61,605 bases of DNA from Prochlorothrix hollandica PCC 9006 = CALU 1027 (GTDB lineage Bacteria > Cyanobacteriota > Cyanobacteriia > Prochlorotrichales > Prochlorotrichaceae), in the NCBI RefSeq assembly GCF_000332315.1, contig NZ_KB235933.1:169183-230787 (forward strand), read 5' to 3'. Positions 23,223 through 31,810 of this stretch are shown in pieces (position 1 is the first letter of the stretch; the number at the start of each line of letters is the position of its first letter). The notes beneath the pieces are model-generated. The model saw only the letters and a program-made list of their open reading frames with translations, was not told the origin of the DNA and did no database searches. A program made the translations under genes and the position numbers.

Positions 23223-23503
23223 ATTCACGGCAGAATTCCTCTGTGAGTCAAACTGTTTCTAGGCGGTCTGGGGCTGAAAGCGGGCATCAGGGGCAGCGAT
23301 CGCTGTCACCCCAGCCGCTGTTCCCGGTGGGCACGGTGTTCCAGGTTCTCCGGCGATCGGGTTGCCCCCCAAGCCATCGTCACCCCCGCCGACTGCTATC
23401 CCTAGACTAGAGAACCGATCGCCATTATCCTAGGCTTCTAACGCGAACAGCGAAACGGGCTGACCGGGTTGACGAACCCAGGATTCTGCCTTGGGCGGGG
23501 CAT

Positions 23504-23656
23504 TTACGGGTGGTTGTTGCTCAGTATTCCCACCAAGATAGCCAGTAAATCCGATAAATCCCCCGGTACGCGGTAGAGATTGAGATCTTGGATGATTTGG
23601 CGATCGTTCAAGTGGGCAAATTGCCAAATATTGCCCGTAGTGACAGCTCCATAGCA
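23504..23656 (-). pseudogene. 3' remnant of a third PD-(D/E)XK paralogue
   Basis: Translating 23656-23504 gives 50 residues starting CYGAVTTGNIWQFAHL and ending LLAILVGILSNNHP, nearly identical to the C-terminus of the gene at 26157-26735 (CYGAVTTGNIWQFAKL...SILVGIL). The nuclease core is missing. The xisI gene ends 16 bp upstream, where the lost 5' part would have been. Confidence 0.88.
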
Positions 23657-23672
23657 TGGGAGTTCCCTAGGA

Positions 23673-24008
23673 CTAACCGAGGCCAAATTCGGTATATTGC
23701 CGCAAGTAAGGGGCATGGTAGGCCAGAATAATGCTTTTCTGGGGAATCCCCTGTTCCACCAGGAGATTAGCAATGCCGACCTCGGTGCCGTCGTTTTGAA
23801 TCCAGATTTTGTCCCCCTTGAGGTCAATGTGGATCATGGAGCCGTAGACCCGTTGGGCTTTGTTCCAACCCAGGGCAACGAGTTGATAGCGATCGCGCTC
23901 TCGATCTAGAATCAGTTCCATCTCAATTTGGCCATTGCTGGGAATATGGGTGCTGTATTCCTCCAGAATCTCCACAATAATCTCCCGAACACGCTCTAAG
24001 GACTCCAT
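23673..24008 (-). CDS. xisI: XisI-family protein
   Basis: Named for a factor controlling excision of the fdxN element in heterocystous cyanobacteria, but most cyanobacteria have many copies unrelated to that element. The 111-residue length and the stretches IDLKGDKIWIQNDGTEVGIA and LVEQGIPQKSIILAYH are the family hallmark. It overlaps xisH by 13 bp, the standard arrangement. Here the pair sits between the CARF-HEPN gene and the csx18-cas1-cas2 group and directly abuts a truncated PD-(D/E)XK gene, so it looks like a later insertion. Confidence 0.92.
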   Translation of the reverse strand: MESLERVREIIVEILEEYSTHIPSNGQIEMELILDRERDRYQLVALGWNKAQRVYGSMIHIDLKGDKIWIQNDGTEVGIANLLVEQGIPQKSIILAYHAPYLRQYTEFGLG

Positions 24009-24412
24009 TCCACAATTTCCTCCTGGGCTAGGTCAATGATAATGAGTTGAAGTTGATGTTCCGCGATCGCTAGCTTAGCAAACTCCCGCCGAAAGAAGGT
24101 ACTCCAAGCTTCTTGGGGAATGGCCAGGTAAAGAGTCCGATCGGATCCTTCTAGCTTCAGGGCAAGGCGATAGTTCAGGCATTGCCCCAATACGGTGTGA
24201 AATTCAGACAATGCCGAAGGATTTAGAAAAGTTTTAATCTCTACAGCAATTTTCCGATCTCCTTTTTCTGCACCCAGTAGGCGCTCTGCGCCCAGGTCAA
24301 TATAAACCTCAATTTCTGCCACGTTGAGATACAGGGGATCATCTGTAATCTCCCACCCATCTTTCTCTAGGGCGGTTCTGACTCTGTGATGGATAATATC
24401 CTTGGCCATCAT
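23996..24412 (-). CDS. xisH: XisH-family protein (endonuclease-like fold)
   Basis: Partner of XisI. The protein begins MMAKDIIHHRVRTALEKDGW and has the family core YIDLGAERLLGAEKGDRKIAVEIKTF, where D, E and ExK are laid out like a PD-(D/E)XK nuclease active site, then VLGQCLNYRLAL. Length 138 is typical. The molecular role of XisHI is not established. The nearest upstream gene on this strand, the CARF-HEPN gene, is 277 bp away behind a MITE, so the pair probably has its own promoter. Confidence 0.92.
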   Translation of the reverse strand: MMAKDIIHHRVRTALEKDGWEITDDPLYLNVAEIEVYIDLGAERLLGAEKGDRKIAVEIKTFLNPSALSEFHTVLGQCLNYRLALKLEGSDRTLYLAIPQEAWSTFFRREFAKLAIAEHQLQLIIIDLAQEEIVEWSP

Positions 24413-24564
24413 TTATAGGGGTGTTATGGAGCATTAGTCCTCCAACTCTAGCAAATTACGTGATTGTTATAGAAATTCACTGGAAAATCTAAAGGTTCCT
24501 CACCCCCAGCCCTCTCCCAGGGAGGAGAAAGGCGTAGGAGCGTTCATATTTCAATCTAGATCCC

Positions 24565-24667
24565 TACAGCAACCCTAAATCAGTTGTAAGGATCTCGATG
24601 GCTGAAACCCTTGGTGTGGTGTGCCCCCGGAGGGGGCACACCACACGACCCATTTAGGACTGCTGTA
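24565..24667 (+). mobile_element. 103-bp TA-flanked MITE-like element, copy 1
   Basis: Begins TACAGCAACCCTAAATCAG and ends ATTTAGGACTGCTGTA, so the ends are inverted repeats of about 16 bp. The middle has a strong hairpin of GTGTGGTGTGCCCCC with GGGGGCACACCACAC. Six further full copies are at 40081, 43270, 46624, 48773 (reversed), 52301 and 57193. Just to its left, 24498-24530 is a common cyanobacterial CCTCACCCCCAGCCCTCTCC repeat. Together these fill the 277 bp between xisH and the CARF-HEPN gene. Confidence 0.9.
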
Positions 24668-24689
24668 TCAATGGGATAGATTGGCAGTC

Positions 24690-26156
24690 TTAGCGCAGTG
24701 TTGTTTTAATGCGATGGTGAAGACTAGCAAACAAACTGGACTGCTTTAAACTCACAAACTTTTGATCGCTCAGTAAATTTAGACAGGCAACCATCCGCTT
24801 TTCCCATTGGTTTAGGTTTGTGACCCCCCAAGCCTTAAACATCTCCAGAGGGCTAATACCAACAATTTGGTGGGACAGTTGGTTCCGTAAATCCTTAGCA
24901 CTATTCCATAGAGGTGCTAAATCCAGAGACTCCGCAAAAGCTCGATCGGCCACGCTCAGAATGGTTTGTCTGGCATAATTATGCAAATCAATCTCAGGAT
25001 TGGGTGCTTGATTGGAGTTTCTACTGTTAAACAAGGCAACAATCCGAGAATCCTGCTTAAATACCTGGCAAGCCTCCTCTCTTCGCAGCCGGACAAAGCC
25101 TTGATCTGCTGGAGCCAGAACGATCGTCGGATAACGAGTCGTAATCCAGGTAACAACCAGCGCCTCCAATGCCCGAAAGCTATGGAGAAAAGCCTCAACT
25201 GTATTGTCTTGGCTTAACCGAACCCAAGACAGATACATTTCCTCATAGGCCATCCACCAAAACATCCCAGTTTGCTCTCGCTGTTGCTGTGTCAAACTCC
25301 CTATCCCAAAGGTCAAGAAATTATCAAACCGCCCCTGATTCCAGGCAACACCAGCCTTAACCCAGCCCTGAACTTGCTGGACATCCGCCCGATCGTTGTA
25401 ATCCTCCAGTAATTCCTGCACCCCCACATAGTCAAATCGGTCCAGTCGGCGCAGAACTTGTTGATAGGTTCGATCCCAGAGGTAGTTTTGTCCGAGGTAT
25501 GGCCCATGGTAAGCAGAGGGAATTCCCTCTCGGTTCTTTTTCGGAGTTTGTTCAAACTCAAAGAACTGAATCAGATCGCTATAGCGACTCAATCCCGAAA
25601 TGCGCCCAGCCTCAGAAGACTGTCCAACTCCCCCTTTGACACACATCCAAATCTTGTGCTTTTTCGGGATCTTGATGGTTTGTTCCCACTGCTGGCTCCA
25701 CCACTCAAACATTCCCTCAAAATCAGACGGGTTCGTTCCATCTCTTCCTAGGGGAACAACCGTCACTGCAATACTGGGCTTCTGCTGCTCTAACCATGCT
25801 TTGATGAGTTCACAGGCATAAAGTGTGTCTTTTGTTCGGTATTGCACTGTCTCATCCTGATCCGTTCCAATGAGATAGACCTGCTGAATTTCTTGCAGGT
25901 GCTCTTCAAGGAGCTTCCCTAAAATCACAGGACGCACTCGATGGGCGTATTCTGCCTTATTTTCGACCAAGAAATGGGTTAAATCTCGGTAGGTCAAGGT
26001 AGACTTCCCTAAATCAGACAAGACCTCGGATTGCTCACCAATAATGTCACCATCCTGCATCCGATCGTCCCCGGCGTTGTACCATTCACCCGATTTGATC
26101 TGATACATCAGGTCACGGGTTCCGATCGTTGCAATCAAGGTAATAGGGGTAATCAT
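24690..26156 (-). CDS. CARF-HEPN protein, Csm6/Csx1-like ribonuclease
   Basis: Likely cyclic-oligoadenylate-activated RNase of the type III system. The N-terminus ITLIATIGTRDLMYQI resembles strand 1 and the ligand loop of CARF domains; VYLIGTDQDETVQY (about 93-106) and CVKGGVGQSSEAGR (about 173-186) are further probable CARF parts. The C-terminal half is helical and ends with the HEPN signature RNQLSH, R424 to H429 (Rx4H). Total 488 residues, close to Csm6/Csx1. Cas10 of this operon keeps GGDD, so an activating signal is expected. The ATG directly follows the stop codon of the PD-(D/E)XK gene. The domain call is by motif; the CARF part needs a profile search to confirm. Confidence 0.75.
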   Translation of the reverse strand: MITPITLIATIGTRDLMYQIKSGEWYNAGDDRMQDGDIIGEQSEVLSDLGKSTLTYRDLTHFLVENKAEYAHRVRPVILGKLLEEHLQEIQQVYLIGTDQDETVQYRTKDTLYACELIKAWLEQQKPSIAVTVVPLGRDGTNPSDFEGMFEWWSQQWEQTIKIPKKHKIWMCVKGGVGQSSEAGRISGLSRYSDLIQFFEFEQTPKKNREGIPSAYHGPYLGQNYLWDRTYQQVLRRLDRFDYVGVQELLEDYNDRADVQQVQGWVKAGVAWNQGRFDNFLTFGIGSLTQQQREQTGMFWWMAYEEMYLSWVRLSQDNTVEAFLHSFRALEALVVTWITTRYPTIVLAPADQGFVRLRREEACQVFKQDSRIVALFNSRNSNQAPNPEIDLHNYARQTILSVADRAFAESLDLAPLWNSAKDLRNQLSHQIVGISPLEMFKAWGVTNLNQWEKRMVACLNLLSDQKFVSLKQSSLFASLHHRIKTTLR

Positions 26157-26735
26157 TTATAGCTCCTCAGGTTGTAAAATTCCAACTAAAATGCTGACTA
26201 AATCTGATAAGTCCCCTGGAACACGGTAAAGATTAATATCTTGGGTGATCTGATGATCTCTGAGCTTGGCAAACTGCCAAATATTGCCCGTTGTCACTGC
26301 TCCATAACAATCTCCTAGCTCGATCATTTCCACGGCCAGTTGGGTGAATCCCCGTGTTAAATCATCGCGTTTGGCCTCAATGACCAATAGGCTATTGTGG
26401 CCTCGGATCAAATAATCGAGATTCCCTTTAGCCTTTTTCCCCACAAGGGAATATTCAATATTGAGCTTAAGGTTTAAGGGTTCTACCACTTCAAATAGAA
26501 TGGGGGCAACGAGGGTTTCCCGTCGGGCTTGTTCTGAGGTTAAAGGTGTGAGTTGGATGCGCCGTTCTAGGGTATTTTTGAGAGTGCTACAGTCGATCGT
26601 AGGGGATTTAGGCAACTCAAGGGAGTCTACCCGCAGTTGGTACCCCAGTTCCGCCAAAATTTCATCCGGTGGGTCGTTGAACTCCGTAAATTGGCTAAAA
26701 AGATAGGTGCGATCGGTTTCTAAGATCTTTGCCAT
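26157..26735 (-). CDS. PD-(D/E)XK nuclease-like protein, copy 1 (Cmr-linked)
   Basis: A 192-residue protein with a nuclease-like core resembling the N-terminal domain of type I restriction R subunits: E73 (RRETLVAPILFEVV), D107 (KGNLDYLIRG), E120 and K122 (LLVIEAKRDDLTRGF), then Q132. The C-terminal part YGAVTTGNIWQFAKLRD...DLSDLVSILVGIL is shared with the paralogue at 32613-33233 and the remnant at 23504-23656. No CARF or other sensor domain is visible. It sits 2 bp after the PLD-like gene and directly before the CARF-HEPN gene. I do not know a named CRISPR family for it; the role could be DNA or RNA cleavage, or a structural one. Confidence 0.8.
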   Translation of the reverse strand: MAKILETDRTYLFSQFTEFNDPPDEILAELGYQLRVDSLELPKSPTIDCSTLKNTLERRIQLTPLTSEQARRETLVAPILFEVVEPLNLKLNIEYSLVGKKAKGNLDYLIRGHNSLLVIEAKRDDLTRGFTQLAVEMIELGDCYGAVTTGNIWQFAKLRDHQITQDINLYRVPGDLSDLVSILVGILQPEEL

Positions 26736-26737
26736 GA

Positions 26738-27718
26738 TTACTCCTTAGGTATCATGAAATTATATTTCAACGTGTAAGTGCCTGCATTAGGGTGAAAGTC
26801 ATTTTGAGTTTTTTCGTAGATTTTTTTGGTTTGTCGAGACCAGGTTACTTCAGCATTGGCTTGAATATTAAAGCCACTGGTCATACTAATGCCTACTAGA
26901 TCTGTCAAAATATAGCGATCGTGGATTTTCTGATCATCAGGATCAAAATCTTGCCAAATGAAAACTTCAGCAACTAAGTTTTTTGCTTTGAGGATAGGGT
27001 AGAGAATACTAAAACGCTTGATCCAGTCCTGTAGATCTAAGGTGCTGCGATACATATTGCTCTGATCCTGTCCTTTCACTGCTGAGTGCAATTCAATTCT
27101 AGCATAAGGCTGTTTTACCAGATTCAGAAGATGATAAAATTCTCCATATTGAGATTGACTCGGATCTAAATAAGGGTCAATAAACATCACAGAGTTAGCA
27201 CAACTCAAAATCAACCGTAAATGTTGACAATAATCAATGGTTTGCTTGGGAATTTGGATCATACGAGATTTATCTCGTCTTTCCATCCAGTCAGCAGTTG
27301 TTAGCCTATTGATCCCAACCACAGTAGGATTATTTTTGTAAACATTCTGTTGAGCTAATTCTGGTAGAGCAATAATGCCACTTAGAGGTTCGGCAGCATG
27401 GGAAATCAGCGCTTCCAATAACCAATCTTCAGCAGATTCTGGTTTTGTTGATCCAATTCCCAACGCGCCAACTTCTCGAAGACGTTTTTGAGTCTTGAGT
27501 TGCTTTAGGAGTTCCTTTGCCTTAGGGTGAAGGCTTGGAGGAGAATCCTTGATCCAGGTCTGAATGTAGTGCCACCACTCTCCTGCTCGAATATTTCTCA
27601 CCAGTGCTTCTTCCAGCAGTATTGGCTTTAGAATCTGAAGACGAGCTTCGGCTAGCTCAGCACTGCTATAAGCATCAATCCTGAAAATATTTGGAACTAA
27701 AGCATATTCCGATAGCAT
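26738..27718 (-). CDS. PLD-like (HDR motif) protein in the Cmr operon
   Basis: A 326-residue protein. The N-terminal ~160 residues are helical and unassigned. The C-terminal half looks like a single phospholipase D-fold domain: VMFIDPYLDP (about 177-186) and then IHDRYILTDLVGISMTSGFN with H266 and R268 in place of the canonical HxK. This HxR form occurs in MIT_C-type PLD-like domains, which may be nucleases or binding domains. It lies 2 bp after the DUF3696-type ATPase gene, so the two were probably translated together. The ATPase-PLD pairing suggests an effector regulated by ATP hydrolysis; this is inference. Confidence 0.7.
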   Translation of the reverse strand: MLSEYALVPNIFRIDAYSSAELAEARLQILKPILLEEALVRNIRAGEWWHYIQTWIKDSPPSLHPKAKELLKQLKTQKRLREVGALGIGSTKPESAEDWLLEALISHAAEPLSGIIALPELAQQNVYKNNPTVVGINRLTTADWMERRDKSRMIQIPKQTIDYCQHLRLILSCANSVMFIDPYLDPSQSQYGEFYHLLNLVKQPYARIELHSAVKGQDQSNMYRSTLDLQDWIKRFSILYPILKAKNLVAEVFIWQDFDPDDQKIHDRYILTDLVGISMTSGFNIQANAEVTWSRQTKKIYEKTQNDFHPNAGTYTLKYNFMIPKE

Positions 27719-27720
27719 AA

Positions 27721-29406
27721 CTATGCGAAGACCTCCTCTAGTGCTTCCTCAAAAAAGCCTCCAGGCCAAGCTTTAACTAGCTCCCCTCGATGATTAAGGG
27801 GAAGCTCTTGAATAAAGCTGGCACTACCGTTAGAGTTAAAATCTACATAAAGGACACAAACTTGATCAGGAGTGATGGGGGGATAATCAGGGGGCAAGGT
27901 TCCATCCACCGTCTCTCGCATCCGCCGCATGATCCGTAGCAGAAGGTTTTCGCTGTGGGTTTCAATAATGAAGTTATTTTGGTTTTCAGTGAGGGCTGAC
28001 TTCACAAAAACATCAGCTAGTTCCCCTTGGAGTCGCGGGTGGAGGTGAATTTCAGGCTGTTCGATCGCGATCGTTCTCTGTCGAGAAGCAATGCTCTGAA
28101 CTAGCACTGGCAGGATCTGACTAATACCAAATCCTACATCCAACAAGCTAACATCTACATTGGTAAATTGATCAACTAAACGAATGGTAAAAACATCACT
28201 GATTTGGTGATCGTCTTCATTGAGGAACTTTACAATTTTGACTCGATAGCGCAAGTTGAAAATCTCGAAATTCTGGTTTAAGTGCTCTAAAACGTCCTCC
28301 TTTTTGAACAGAAGTTCAGCAATTCCCTTACCTGTTTTACCAATCTGATCATTGACATGGCCACTGAATGTATAAAGACGCTCTGGATAGTCCCTCAAGG
28401 GAGCAATATAAACCAGATCGGTAAGAAATGTCCGCATTTGAGTAGATGCTTCCTTTATTAAGCGATCTAAAAGATCGAGGGTTCCTAGGGTTCGATGGAA
28501 TTGTAGAAGATGTTTAGTCTCCCACTGCCACTGGAGGGATTCATCTTCCTCGTCAATGATCAAAGCTGTTGGCATAAAGCTTTGGTATTCTAGATAGGAG
28601 TAGAAGGGAACAACCTTCAGTAAGTCTGTAATTGCTTCAGGTAAGGTATAGGTTTTGAGTCGTTGATCTAGATCAATAAGGTATTCCATTTCATCTACTA
28701 AGTCAGCTAAAGCAGAATTTTTATCAAAATCATCCTGACTCATCTCACTTTTCAAAGATTTCACTTGCTTTCTCAAGGCTGTATTAAGGGTTTTCCTTTG
28801 GTTAGGACGAAGCCGTATCTTTCCACTGAGGGCATCTCTGACTTGGGTAAAAAATACATCAATGAGTTTGTTCTGAACATCATGCCACCAGCTTTGCCAG
28901 AACTGATGCCGCATATCTATTTGGGCAAGACTCAGAATGCCAGATTCCTCATCAATTTTATAGGAAATTACAGGTATTTGAGCATTCCCTTGGAATAGAT
29001 GAATCTGGATAACTTCTGACTTTTTACTATCCTGACTATAGGCAAAGCTAATTCCTAGGCCATGACTTAGGTTTTTTGTGTCTTTCCCTTCAAAGTCTAC
29101 CTGACTCTCTTGGGTAGTAGATTGGCGTTCAGGCTGAAAAATAGCTTTAACGGTGAACTGGCTGTTCAAATCATGGTTATGTATCAATTCCTGGTAGTTG
29201 CCTAGATGGGTAAGCTTGCCTTGGGGCAATAGAACTGACTCAAAGTTTTCAGGATCTTCCAGGGTCTGTTTTAGGAGAAGCAAAGACTGAAGTACGGAGC
29301 TTTTGCCCGCAGAATTTGGCCCATAAAGTAAGGTGATGGGACGAATTGGGATGGTTTGGGTCTTGCCAAAGGCTTTAAAGTTAGTTAATTCATAGTGACT
29401 TAGCAT
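27721..29406 (-). CDS. AAA/ABC-type ATPase with DUF3696-like C-terminus
   Basis: SMC/RecF-like ATPase of 561 residues. Start MLSHYELTNFKAFGKTQTIPIRP leads to Walker A GPNSAGKSS (29-37). A long helical insert fills the middle. Signature-like LLDVGFGISQILPVLVQ, Walker B IAIEQPEIHLHP (446-457) and the H-loop ETHSE (482-486) follow. The end VDFNSNGSASFIQELPLNHR plus ELVKAWPGGFFEEALEE is the DUF3696 signature. Such ATPases are common in antiphage systems paired with nucleases. Here it is 11 bp after the Cmr6-Cmr1 fusion and 2 bp before the PLD-like gene, all in the cmr operon. Confidence 0.85.
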   Translation of the reverse strand: MLSHYELTNFKAFGKTQTIPIRPITLLYGPNSAGKSSVLQSLLLLKQTLEDPENFESVLLPQGKLTHLGNYQELIHNHDLNSQFTVKAIFQPERQSTTQESQVDFEGKDTKNLSHGLGISFAYSQDSKKSEVIQIHLFQGNAQIPVISYKIDEESGILSLAQIDMRHQFWQSWWHDVQNKLIDVFFTQVRDALSGKIRLRPNQRKTLNTALRKQVKSLKSEMSQDDFDKNSALADLVDEMEYLIDLDQRLKTYTLPEAITDLLKVVPFYSYLEYQSFMPTALIIDEEDESLQWQWETKHLLQFHRTLGTLDLLDRLIKEASTQMRTFLTDLVYIAPLRDYPERLYTFSGHVNDQIGKTGKGIAELLFKKEDVLEHLNQNFEIFNLRYRVKIVKFLNEDDHQISDVFTIRLVDQFTNVDVSLLDVGFGISQILPVLVQSIASRQRTIAIEQPEIHLHPRLQGELADVFVKSALTENQNNFIIETHSENLLLRIMRRMRETVDGTLPPDYPPITPDQVCVLYVDFNSNGSASFIQELPLNHRGELVKAWPGGFFEEALEEVFA

Positions 29407-29417
29407 TTAGTCAATCC

Positions 29418-31379
29418 CTAAATTTGAGCGTATTTGTCCCGATCTGTCTGGGCTTTGAGTTCCTTGAGGAAGCGACAGCGAGGATTTTGAGGATCATCCG
29501 TTACTCCAAACACGGTAACCACCTGATAATCCCCTAAATCGGCAATCCAGACTGGAGAAGGCTTGACCTTCCCAAAAACTGTGCCACACAAGCTTCCATC
29601 GTAGTTCCCATTGTACTTAAGTCCATCACTGTGCAAAACAGATAAAGCATAGGGCTTCCCGTAGCGTGTTGCTCCGCTACAAACCACAATCCGGCAATTG
29701 GCATCCACAGCTTCCACCCAATCTTTTTTGGAGGCTGGCCCCGCCGTATAGGAACTCCTGTTCTGAATGGTCTGGGTGGTGAGCTTGCCTAGGGAACTGT
29801 AAAAAACCTGAAGACGACGATCGAACAGGGTCTTAAACTCAGCAACTTCATCGGGTAAGTTCCAAAATTCAGATTCCTCAGGAAATAAACTAGAACCACG
29901 CCACCAGGGAGCACGATCGCGGGTTTTGCGGGAGTAACAGGGACGGCGGGCACCTTGGCCAATGCCGCCTAGGTGAAACATAAGCCACACTAAAGACTGC
30001 ATCAAAGATGCGATCGCTTGAGTGTACTGGGTAGGAGCCTCGGATGAGAGAAAAAGCTTCAATTCTCCCGACTGTTCGCCACAGGGATCGTCTTTGCCTT
30101 GGGCCGTGGGACGGGCTTCTTTTTGGACGAGCTTGCCATTGTGAATTTGGAAGATGACCCAGCCCCGTGTCTGGGGATCGATCGCCCCAAACAATTGGCT
30201 CTCCAAGGTTTTCACTTCACCACTGGGTAATACGCCCAAAGCAAAGCTACGGAACCAATAGCGCAGCATAGACTTAAAGGCGATCGATCTGACTTCAGGA
30301 TGGGGCTTCCCTCGCATTTGCCACTCCTGGCGGTTCGGGTTCCAGTTCCACTGGGTAAACTTTTGCTGACCATGGATCAACTGTCCCTCTAGGCTAAACT
30401 CCACTGCAAAGAATGGCTTAAGAGGGGACTTCTCACCGGCTATTAGCAAACTGCCATAGCCCGTATTCACCTGGGAACCCACCCCAAGTTGTAGCCCTTG
30501 GCTGAGCCACTCCTTGACCTGCTTTAATCGTTCCGAGTCACAACCTGGGCCGGGACGTAACCCAATCAGCAATGTGGGTTCCTGGAGGGAAAAGAATGGA
30601 TTGGGGTTGGGGGAGTAGGTTGGTAGTCTATCTCCGTCCCACTTCCAAATATTATTAGCCATGTCTACTGCTAATCCCCCAGATTTACCCGAAGGTTGGG
30701 GCAGGGGATAGGCATCTAGGAAGACTATCTTACCCGATCGCTCTTCACTGTTTTTACTATCGAGGTAGCCAAAATAGTGCCGAGAAATGTGTTCCTCCGC
30801 TTGTTCCCAGGAGAAATTCTGGCTTTGCATTAAGGAGCGAATGGCTTGAGTTCGGGCCACGCCCCGTAGAGTACTGGAGGGGATATAGGGAATCCCCAGG
30901 GCATCAAAGGCGGGGAGCAAGATGCTTTCTGGCCCCCGGTGGCCACCGACGCGGATCCGCCATGTGCATTTGGCTTGGAAAACTACGCCCTGGGTTTCGG
31001 CAATTTTGCGAGTGCGATCGGTGAGGGTTTTGAGGCGATCGAAATAATTCGCCCCCTCCTCTGCCAGTTGCAACAGTTGCACTTTAGTCGGATCTTTGTA
31101 ATCCTGACCGGGTTCTCGCATCCAGCGCAGATACTCCACAAAACTAGCCTGGGGGTCAGGCTGAACGATCGTTTCCAGAAGCCACGGGGAAGGAGTTTGG
31201 GGATTGTTCCCACCAGGATGCTGATTGCCTCTCCCTGGCATGGGGGGACGAGGGCCACCTCCACCACCTTGTGTAGGACGAGACTGGGGCCGATTGGGCT
31301 GATTGGCTCGTTGGGTTGGATTCGGCTGTGATCCCGATGAATTAGGCTGATTAGGCCGTTTGGGTCGCTCAAAAACCAT
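29418..31379 (-). CDS. Cmr6-Cmr1 fusion protein (type III-B RAMP)
   Basis: Two RAMP subunits of the Cmr complex in one chain of 653 residues. After a Pro/Asn/Gly-rich disordered leader (about 1-65), the first half has Cmr6 marks: IPYIPSSTLRGVARTQAI (about 163-180) and the glycine-rich LGVGSQVNTGYGSL. The second half has Cmr1 marks: VRSIAFKSMLRYWFRSFALG (about 363-382), LESQLFGAI, and LGGIGQGARRPCYSRK. Cmr1 and Cmr6 cap the crRNA/target end of the complex and hold the target 3' region. The start is set at the ATG at 31379 with GGAGAGGAG just before it, 2 bp after cmr5; the frame continues 15 codons further up. The fusion is typical of the cyanobacterial variant III-B loci as I remember them. 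Confidence 0.85.
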   Translation of the reverse strand: MVFERPKRPNQPNSSGSQPNPTQRANQPNRPQSRPTQGGGGGPRPPMPGRGNQHPGGNNPQTPSPWLLETIVQPDPQASFVEYLRWMREPGQDYKDPTKVQLLQLAEEGANYFDRLKTLTDRTRKIAETQGVVFQAKCTWRIRVGGHRGPESILLPAFDALGIPYIPSSTLRGVARTQAIRSLMQSQNFSWEQAEEHISRHYFGYLDSKNSEERSGKIVFLDAYPLPQPSGKSGGLAVDMANNIWKWDGDRLPTYSPNPNPFFSLQEPTLLIGLRPGPGCDSERLKQVKEWLSQGLQLGVGSQVNTGYGSLLIAGEKSPLKPFFAVEFSLEGQLIHGQQKFTQWNWNPNRQEWQMRGKPHPEVRSIAFKSMLRYWFRSFALGVLPSGEVKTLESQLFGAIDPQTRGWVIFQIHNGKLVQKEARPTAQGKDDPCGEQSGELKLFLSSEAPTQYTQAIASLMQSLVWLMFHLGGIGQGARRPCYSRKTRDRAPWWRGSSLFPEESEFWNLPDEVAEFKTLFDRRLQVFYSSLGKLTTQTIQNRSSYTAGPASKKDWVEAVDANCRIVVCSGATRYGKPYALSVLHSDGLKYNGNYDGSLCGTVFGKVKPSPVWIADLGDYQVVTVFGVTDDPQNPRCRFLKELKAQTDRDKYAQI

Positions 31380-31381
31380 AC

Positions 31382-31792
31382 TTACTCCTCTCCTTTCACA
31401 TCCGCATAAATGGCTGTTGCCCAAAAACCAAATTCCTGAGCAATGGATAGTCCTAAACCCGTCAACCCAAGATATTCATCAGCACTGGTCTGTGCTGGAT
31501 CAACCAAGATTTGAAGACCGGGCCGACCAATAAACTTCTTGGACTCTTCTGAAGATAATATCCCCAGACACTTGAAAAATGCTGTGACTACTGCTTTTTT
31601 TCCCTCTTGCTCTTTCAAAGCTTCTTCTTCTGCCTTGAGCCGCAACAGTCCCCAGGTAGAGAGATAGGTATAGAGTTCAGTTGCTTGGCTTTTTTGCTGC
31701 TTAACAACTTTATCCTCTTTATCCCGGTTCCCCCGTAAAGTGCTGAGTTGCTGATAGACTTCTGCGGCGATCGTCCGTGGGTCAAATGTCAT
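31382..31792 (-). CDS. cmr5: Cmr5, small helical subunit of the Cmr complex
   Basis: 136 residues, largely helical (AAEVYQQLSTLRGNRDKEDK, KAVVTAFFKCLGILSSEESK), of the size and place expected for Cmr5, which lines the crRNA-target duplex. Similarity within Cmr5 is weak, so the call rests on length, helix content, the phrase LLRLKAEEEA...FKCLG and position between cmr4 and cmr6/1. Confidence 0.8.
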   Translation of the reverse strand: MTFDPRTIAAEVYQQLSTLRGNRDKEDKVVKQQKSQATELYTYLSTWGLLRLKAEEEALKEQEGKKAVVTAFFKCLGILSSEESKKFIGRPGLQILVDPAQTSADEYLGLTGLGLSIAQEFGFWATAIYADVKGEE

Positions 31793-31810
31793 GGTGTTAC
31801 CTCCCCTGAG

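Noticed and set aside
22717-23262. 181-codon plus-strand frame over cas1 and the Csx18-like gene
   Set aside because: Antisense to cas1 with no family similarity; cas1 is certain in the other strand.
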